DNA from: Nitrospirales bacterium
Lineage (GTDB): Bacteria; Nitrospirota; Thermodesulfovibrionia; Thermodesulfovibrionales; Dissulfurispiraceae
Direction: 5' to 3'
NCBI GenBank assembly: GCA_020846375.1
Contig: JADLDZ010000058.1
Span: 1-8,048 of the forward strand
Length of the DNA: 8,048 bases
Shown: piece after piece, positions 6,496 through 8,048 of the stretch
How the letters are laid out: each line of letters opens with the position of its first letter
Position numbering within the stretch: position 1 is the first letter of the stretch
Notes under the pieces: generated by a model
The model's database searches: none
What the model saw: the letters and a program-made list of their open reading frames with translations, nothing else
What the model was told of the DNA's origin: nothing
Program-made: the position numbers and the translations under genes

Positions 6496-7119
6496 CTACT
6501 GCCCCTTTGTGGTGACAGGGAATTCCTGGGAGTTCCGGTAGAGCGAGAGATCCTTCTCCGACACGAAGAAGAGCAGGTATCCCACGACCGGGGGCAGTTT
6601 CTTTACGCGCGACTCCACGGTCACTTTCACGAAATATATGCCCTGCTCCAGCTCCCTCGTCGTGGCCAGTTTGAGCTCCTCGAGCGTAAAAGCCCATCCC
6701 ACCATGGCATCGAGGTCCTTGAACCTCTTTTCGAGGTGGATGTTGCCGTAGAAGCTCGAGGCGGAATATTCCCTCTTTATCTGGTTGCTCCGCAGGATGC
6801 GCACGATCTTCTTGCCCAGGACGAACTCATCGGGCCAGATGTTCCATACCCTGAAAAGGTCTATGTAAAACACGAACTCCTTGGTGATCCCGCCGTTCAT
6901 GTCATCGATGATCCTCGGATCGGGCTTCAGCGAGGCGGAAACATGGATCTCGTTATTGATGATGTGCACCGTGACTTCGGAAAGCTCGGCGGCGGCGGCG
7001 GGCGGAAGGGTTTGCAGGAAAAAACAGAAGAAGAGCAGAAAAAAGAGGAGGGAGGCCCGGAACCCTCCTCTGCATGTATCGGCGGGGTCCGCCGCCCCTG
7101 TATGCTTTTCTCTGTTCAT
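6496..7119 (-). CDS. DUF4390 exported protein, partner gene of NtrYX
   Basis: From the chosen ATG (7117-7119) the protein has 207 residues. It begins with a basic stretch and a hydrophobic core (about 22-37, rich in Leu and Phe), followed by a run of Ala and a likely signal-peptidase site near residue 44, so it is exported or anchored at the membrane. The mature part matches DUF4390 as I know it: HIINNEIHVSASLKPD, a TKEFVFYIDLFR segment, and the C-terminal PPVVGYLLFFVSEKDLSLYR. Its function is unknown. In betaproteobacteria DUF4390 genes stand directly before ntrY/ntrX-like pairs, as here, which suggests a role in sensing or in envelope maintenance with the kinase. An in-frame ATG ten codons further upstream (7147-7149) overlaps the -10 box and would lie before the expected transcript start, so I prefer 7119; its ribosome site (GGGA, eight bases away) is weak. 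Confidence 0.87.
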   Translation of the reverse strand: MNREKHTGAADPADTCRGGFRASLLFFLLFFCFFLQTLPPAAAAELSEVTVHIINNEIHVSASLKPDPRIIDDMNGGITKEFVFYIDLFRVWNIWPDEFVLGKKIVRILRSNQIKREYSASSFYGNIHLEKRFKDLDAMVGWAFTLEELKLATTRELEQGIYFVKVTVESRVKKLPPVVGYLLFFVSEKDLSLYRNSQEFPVTTKGQ

Positions 7120-7147
7120 CGTATGTATCCCGAAAAAATTTATTCTC

Positions 7148-7176
7148 ATTATACCACAGACTATCAGGGGGGGAAG
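7148..7176 (-). promoter_or_regulatory. Extended -10 promoter for the DUF4390-ntrY-ntrX run
   Basis: On the minus strand a perfect TATAAT (7148-7153) is preceded by TGG, giving the extended -10 form TGnTATAAT. The -35 position (about 7171-7176) reads CTTCCC and is a poor match to TTGACA; it falls at the edge of a run of seven C on that strand (7167-7173). An extended -10 often offsets a poor -35, or an activator may be needed. Transcription should begin near 7141, some 20 bases before the chosen ATG. Confidence 0.6.
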
Positions 7177-7217
7177 GGAGAAGGGGAGCCCTTTTCCTCT
7201 CCCTTTTCCTCTCCCTG
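7166..7217. repeat. Purine/pyrimidine fold-back with a 12-base tandem repeat
   Basis: On the plus strand bases 7166-7188 are all purines, including G7 at 7167-7173, and 7189-7216 are all pyrimidines. The pyrimidine part is a 12-base unit CCCTTTTCCTCT repeated exactly at 7189-7200 and 7201-7212, plus a partial third copy (CCCT). Bases 7171-7185 and 7189-7203 can pair at 12 of 15 positions around a three-base loop. The tract covers the -35 area of the leftward promoter. Confidence 0.65.
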
Positions 7218-7228
7218 TTCATTCCCTG

Positions 7229-7246
7229 CCTCTGTTTTTGCAGAGG
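7229..7246. other. 6-bp hairpin / palindrome upstream of the rightward promoter
   Basis: CCTCTG (7229-7234) and CAGAGG (7241-7246) are exact reverse complements around TTTTTG. The site lies about 15 bases upstream of the -35 of the rightward promoter, where an activator or repressor dimer could bind. It is short enough to be chance. Confidence 0.35.
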
Positions 7247-7261
7247 GCTCACTTCGCTTCG

Positions 7262-7291
7262 TTCACAGAAAATAGTACAATACTCTATAAT
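7262..7291 (+). promoter_or_regulatory. Sigma-70-type promoter of the rightward exported-protein gene
   Basis: TTCACA (7262-7267, five of six matches to TTGACA) is followed after 18 bases by a perfect TATAAT (7286-7291). Transcription would begin near 7298, only about 15 bases before the ATG at 7313, giving a very short leader that still holds the ribosome site AAGGAG (7302-7307). Confidence 0.7.
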
Positions 7292-7312
7292 GTGTGCATC
7301 GAAGGAGAAACA

Positions 7313-8048
7313 ATGAAGAAGAGCGGGTTCCTTCCGATCATTTTCGCTGCGTTCCTCCTGCTTGCGGGCGTATCCTTCGCCGGAGGAGAGCATGAGGCGA
7401 AGTCCGCTGCGGGGAGTGGGCTGAACGCGTCGTACAGCAAAGGGGATTTCGATCCGAAGACAGAGACCCTGCCGGAAGGGTTCCTCGGGCGCGATATCGT
7501 CGAGGTTTTCAAGGCGGCGGATGCCCTGAAGGGAGAACACGAAACGATCGGAGCATATACGGAAGGGAATCGGAAGAGGAACGCTTCCGGTCCCTATGCC
7601 TTTACCGTTGAAGACAGAGCGAGCATAGTTTTCTCACCCTACAACCCCCGCTCCCGCTCGTTGAAGCTCTTGCTGCAGCTCCATTCCATCACGACTCCCT
7701 CCGGCTCGGCCGCCGCCCGCTGGGCCGTTCCCATCAGAGATATCGACAAAAAGGCGGAATCCTACATCGGCTGCACAAAATGCGGCGTGCAGCAGAAGGT
7801 AACCGCCCTTTTCAAGGACTCCTATGCCCTGGCGGTCCTCGACCCCGGCCGGATCGTGCACGATAAGAGGAAGGGCACTGCGCTGTATACGGTCACGGTA
7901 AAGGGCGTCTCTCCCTCTGAGGCCCGCGCCCTGAAAGAGAGCGTGGCGCTCCTCGTCGTCTGCAGACCGGATACTTCCTTTCCTGGCGGACCGGCACCGT
8001 TCAGGGGAGAGTCCCGCGTGGGCTGGACAGTGTATAACCCCGTCGACC
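7313..8048 (+). CDS. Exported protein of unknown function, 3' end outside the window
   Basis: An open frame starts at ATG 7313-7315, five bases after AAGGAG (7302-7307), and stays open for 245 codons to the right edge, so the gene is partial. It begins with a clear Sec signal peptide: MKK, a hydrophobic core (about 6-20), and a likely cut after Ala23 (VSFA). There is no lipobox Cys. The mature part starts with a low-complexity stretch rich in Gly, Ala, Ser and charged residues (24-43), then continues as a mixed, apparently beta-rich region. Cys154 and Cys157 form a C-x2-C pair (GCTKCG) with no following His, so it is not a c-type haem site; it could bind a metal or form a disulfide. A further Cys lies at 217. 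Codon use resembles its neighbours. It is transcribed away from the DUF4390 operon from its own good promoter. I do not recognise the family. Confidence 0.85.
   Translation, partial: MKKSGFLPIIFAAFLLLAGVSFAGGEHEAKSAAGSGLNASYSKGDFDPKTETLPEGFLGRDIVEVFKAADALKGEHETIGAYTEGNRKRNASGPYAFTVEDRASIVFSPYNPRSRSLKLLLQLHSITTPSGSAAARWAVPIRDIDKKAESYIGCTKCGVQQKVTALFKDSYALAVLDPGRIVHDKRKGTALYTVTVKGVSPSEARALKESVALLVVCRPDTSFPGGPAPFRGESRVGWTVYNPVD

Noticed and set aside
7120..7149. An ATG at 7147-7149 giving a ten-residue longer DUF4390 protein
   Set aside because: This ATG overlaps the TATAAT box, so it would sit upstream of the expected transcript start, and the signal peptide begins more naturally at 7119.
6953..7540. 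A 195-codon minus-strand frame crossing the divergent promoter region
   Set aside because: It spans both promoters and overlaps the signal-peptide ends of the two real genes out of phase, with Arg/Pro-rich noise composition.

Overview
The window holds ordinary chromosomal genes of what looks like a Gram-negative, GC-rich environmental bacterium. A DUF4390 protein next to an NtrY/NtrX pair, a periplasmic sensor loop, and exported proteins with Sec signals point to a diderm with sigma-54. The gene mix would suit Nitrospirota or a deltaproteobacterial lineage, but the sequence does not settle this. I saw no transposase, CRISPR array, phage gene, rRNA or tRNA.

Layout. At the left edge, on the plus strand, is the 3' part of an NDUFA9-like atypical short-chain dehydrogenase/reductase, whose N-terminal Rossmann glycine motif lies outside the window. 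It converges on a run of five minus-strand genes. In transcription order (right to left) these are a DUF4390 exported protein (6496-7119), an NtrY-type membrane sensor kinase (4396-6435), an NtrX-type sigma-54 response regulator (2860-4224), the ribosome-assembly GTPase Der (1395-2786) and a small universal stress protein (866-1285). At the right edge a new plus-strand gene starts at 7313. It encodes an exported protein I do not recognise and runs off the window.

How it works together. DUF4390, NtrY and NtrX form one signalling module: NtrY should sense an envelope or redox/nitrogen-type cue and phosphorylate NtrX on Asp54, and NtrX should then activate sigma-54 promoters. DUF4390 is a recurrent neighbour of this pair in proteobacteria and may act in the periplasm on the sensor. 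Der and the stress protein follow in the same direction with gaps of 73 and 109 bases, so they may be partly co-transcribed. The region 7120-7312 is a divergent promoter region with a recognisable -10 box on each strand.

The least expected structures are non-coding. The 171-base ntrY-ntrX gap is a fold-back element built of 7-base units with consensus TGnnnAG, arranged in opposite orientations at its two ends. The divergent promoter region holds a G7 run and a purine/pyrimidine fold-back with a 12-base tandem repeat overlapping the -35 region of the DUF4390 promoter. Der carries two extra segments compared with the E. coli protein as I recall it.
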